Origin: Chrysomallon squamiferum
Lineage: Eukaryota > Mollusca > Gastropoda > Neomphalida > Peltospiridae
Reading direction: 5' to 3'
DNA: 64,000 nucleotides
Assembly: GCA_012295275.1 (NCBI GenBank)
Contig: CM022670.1
Coordinates: forward strand, 13,217,083 to 13,281,082
The position numbers and the translations under genes were made by a program. Position 1 is the first letter of the stretch, and each line of letters opens with the position of its first letter. Under the pieces are notes generated by a model, which was given only the letters and a program-made list of their open reading frames with translations, did no database searches and had not been told where the DNA came from. Positions 61,850-64,000 of the stretch are shown here, piece after piece.

Positions 61850-62300
61850 TTCAGTTTTTCACTCATGCTGATTTTATTAACTCACTCAGTATCAGTTACT
61901 TCACTCACTTTTATGTGTTTCACTCATATTTAGCTGTGTGATTCATTTCAGATTTTTTACTGATTTACTTCACTTACATGTAATCAATTTGTTTGTGATC
62001 AGTTATTTTCTCTTTTCCATTATTTACATTGATTTTTATAATTCATTATTACAATTCAGTTATTTAACTTATAAATACTTTCAGTTATTTTCATTTATAA
62101 TAAAATTTAGTTATTTCATTTATAATTAAATCCAGTTATTTCATTTATATTTGCATTAATTTATTTCACTTATAAACATATTTCGTTTTTTTTCACTTAA
62201 AAAGTTATGTTCAGTTACTTCACCAAGAATTACATTCAGTTAATTTGTATGTAATCATGTTCAGTTATTTCATTTGTAACTACGTTGAGATATTTCACTC
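61850..62300. repeat. Degenerate array of TTCAGTTATTTCATTTATAA-type units
   Basis: TTCAGTTATTT/TTCACTTATAA phrases recur about every 25-40 nt for roughly 450 nt, with many substitutions. An old minisatellite is likely. Confidence 0.6.
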
Positions 62301-64000
62301 ACAAAAGAGAAGAGTCTCTCTCTCTCACTGAAAGTGTTCACTACAACACCCAGGTAATCAGTTTACACACATAATTACCTGTCTGATGTGTTCTCCCTGC
62401 CTTCACTGCCATTTCTCTAACGTCTGTTTTATCTGCATCACCAAACACAGACATCTAACCTTTTGATCATTTATTTTACATTATTAAAAAAAATGTGTTT
62501 GTTGTTACAGTATATATATTTTTTATCATACTTTTTCCTTTTTCCTTTTTTTTTTTTAATCTTTGCCCATTAAATGATTATTTACAGTTGACATTTCAAT
62601 GCTGACATTTCGCAGACTTCTGTCACGGAGACAATATATTCATAATTTTTACAGTGAATTCAAATGTCATACAAGATTTTGTAATTTTGATTTTTAAATA
62701 TGAAAAAGATTCAGGTAAACAACACATTAGGATATGTCTGTTTATCAATATATTAATTTCAAAGTTATTTTAGTTATATATTTTGTGTGACTGTGTATGT
62801 GTGTGCATGCGTGAGTGCATGCATGTGTGTGTTCAGAAGATTTAGGGTTGTTTGAGTGGAAAGGTTGCATTAATCTAAATCTGACAGAAGAAATTTAAGA
62901 CATAATGTTAGAAACAAATGATTTTATAATCATGACGTTGCTTGTCTTAATTTTGTTTATCTTCATTTTGGAAACTGTGTGAGTTTTTCTTTCATTTTTG
63001 TAAGGTGGCTGATAAATTAGGAATACAAAAATAGCTTTACATGAAAAGAACACATAAAAACACCTACTCTAATTCTGATATGGAATATGTGTTAATAAAT
63101 GCTAGCATGTTAAGCTATCATTCATATTTGCATCTAATTATATTGATGATGATGTTGATAATTAAAAATAAAGAATAATAATCAAAACCATCACTTCTAC
63201 TACCAACACACAAACAAACATGCATGCACATGCACATCCACACACAGACTACAGATTTGACTCCTAATATCATATTTGAAGTAACTGAAGTAAACATTGT
63301 TATATTTTGTTTTATACATACTTAAGGCAAAGAAATATATAGACACATATACAAAAACTTCATCTTTTCTTTCTTTCTAATATTTCTTTTTCTTTCTTCT
63401 TCCCCTTTCTATCTCTATTTCTCTCTGTCTCTCTCTCTCTCTCTGTCAAAAGCCAAAATGCTTATGCATATTCACTTTCATACACTTACATTAATCACAT
63501 ACATATTTATCTTTTCTCCAGATTCATTTCTTAACAGAGCTGTTGTCCTTTACTACTAGGTGGAGTTGAAAAACATATGTTGTCATATATAACAACATGC
63601 TTCTCTAATGCATGCCTCATTTGGGAAAAGGTATGGCTTAATTGCAGTGCTTGTGGCCTAGCATTGTGAGACAAGTAGTGAAAGTTGTGAACAGTTAGCT
63701 AAGCCAGAGGTTATCCAAGCTAGACATTCCAGTATATAAACACCACACACATTTCATGCTGTGTCTTTACCAGATCTCTGCTGAATTTTGGTCAAGGTCG
63801 TTTCCAATTCTTTTAAGATGTGGAGCACTTTGTAGTTGTAATTCTTGATGTTATTTTATCAGAGGTGTTCTTTTTATACAGTTATATGTGTAGTGGGTTT
63901 TTTTTATTGTTGTTGCTGCTGCTGCTGTTCTTGTTGTAGTTGTAGTTGTTGTTGTTATCTCAGCATAAACAAACAGATAAATCTATGTTATAGATATTAA

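Overview
This window is animal nuclear DNA, most probably from a mollusc. The evidence is spliced genes with GT-AG introns, very dense simple repeats, one canonical tRNA gene, and several pieces that look like the tRNA-derived SINEs common in mollusc genomes (core resembling GGCATGGTATGTACTGTC, tail resembling CCCTTGCTGC...ATGAAGTGG). The two tandem secreted beta-lactamase-fold genes also fit: molluscs carry such genes, including the shell-matrix-type 'gigasin-6-like' proteins. The SINE and gigasin comparisons are from memory and not from a search. Species cannot be named.

Layout. 1-6.2 kb: tRNA-Lys(CTT) at 855-927 with a SINE remnant just downstream, then AT-rich intergenic DNA full of homopolymer and dinucleotide runs. 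6.26-10.58 kb, minus strand: gene A, five coding exons, an intact 576-residue serine beta-lactamase-like protein. 10.6-14.05 kb: intergenic DNA with tandem repeats and a decayed FLYWCH zinc-finger fragment. 14.05-18.95 kb, minus strand: gene B, a tandem paralogue of gene A with the same five-exon structure and intron phases (2, 2, 2, 1), but two apparent 1-nt frameshifts in this sequence. 18.95-25.3 kb: repeat-rich intergenic DNA. 25.3-64 kb, plus strand: a candidate non-coding first exon (donor at 25422/25423), a 1985-nt exon at 29450-31434 carrying 643 codons of a Ser-rich, apparently disordered protein I cannot name, and then at least 32.5 kb in which I find no further exon.

Genes A and B were rebuilt by joining exons at GT-AG sites that keep frame and match each other. 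Gene A closes exactly at 1731 nt. Gene B closes at 1752 nt only if one base is removed in exon 4 and one added in exon 5. Both proteins have an N-terminal signal peptide, the S-x-x-K, Y-x-N and H-[ST]-G catalytic motifs of the peptidase S12/class C beta-lactamase/LACTB group, a C-terminal domain and a hydrophobic C-terminus. They are probably secreted or surface-tethered hydrolases whose substrate cannot be read from sequence.

The most interesting points are: the gene pair; the gene B stop codon, which lies inside a ~40-bp minisatellite; a decayed duplicate of the gene A exon 5 start; long (CT)n tracts about 30 nt inside two gene A introns; a perfect 33-bp fold-back element; and the tRNA-Lys/SINE juxtaposition.
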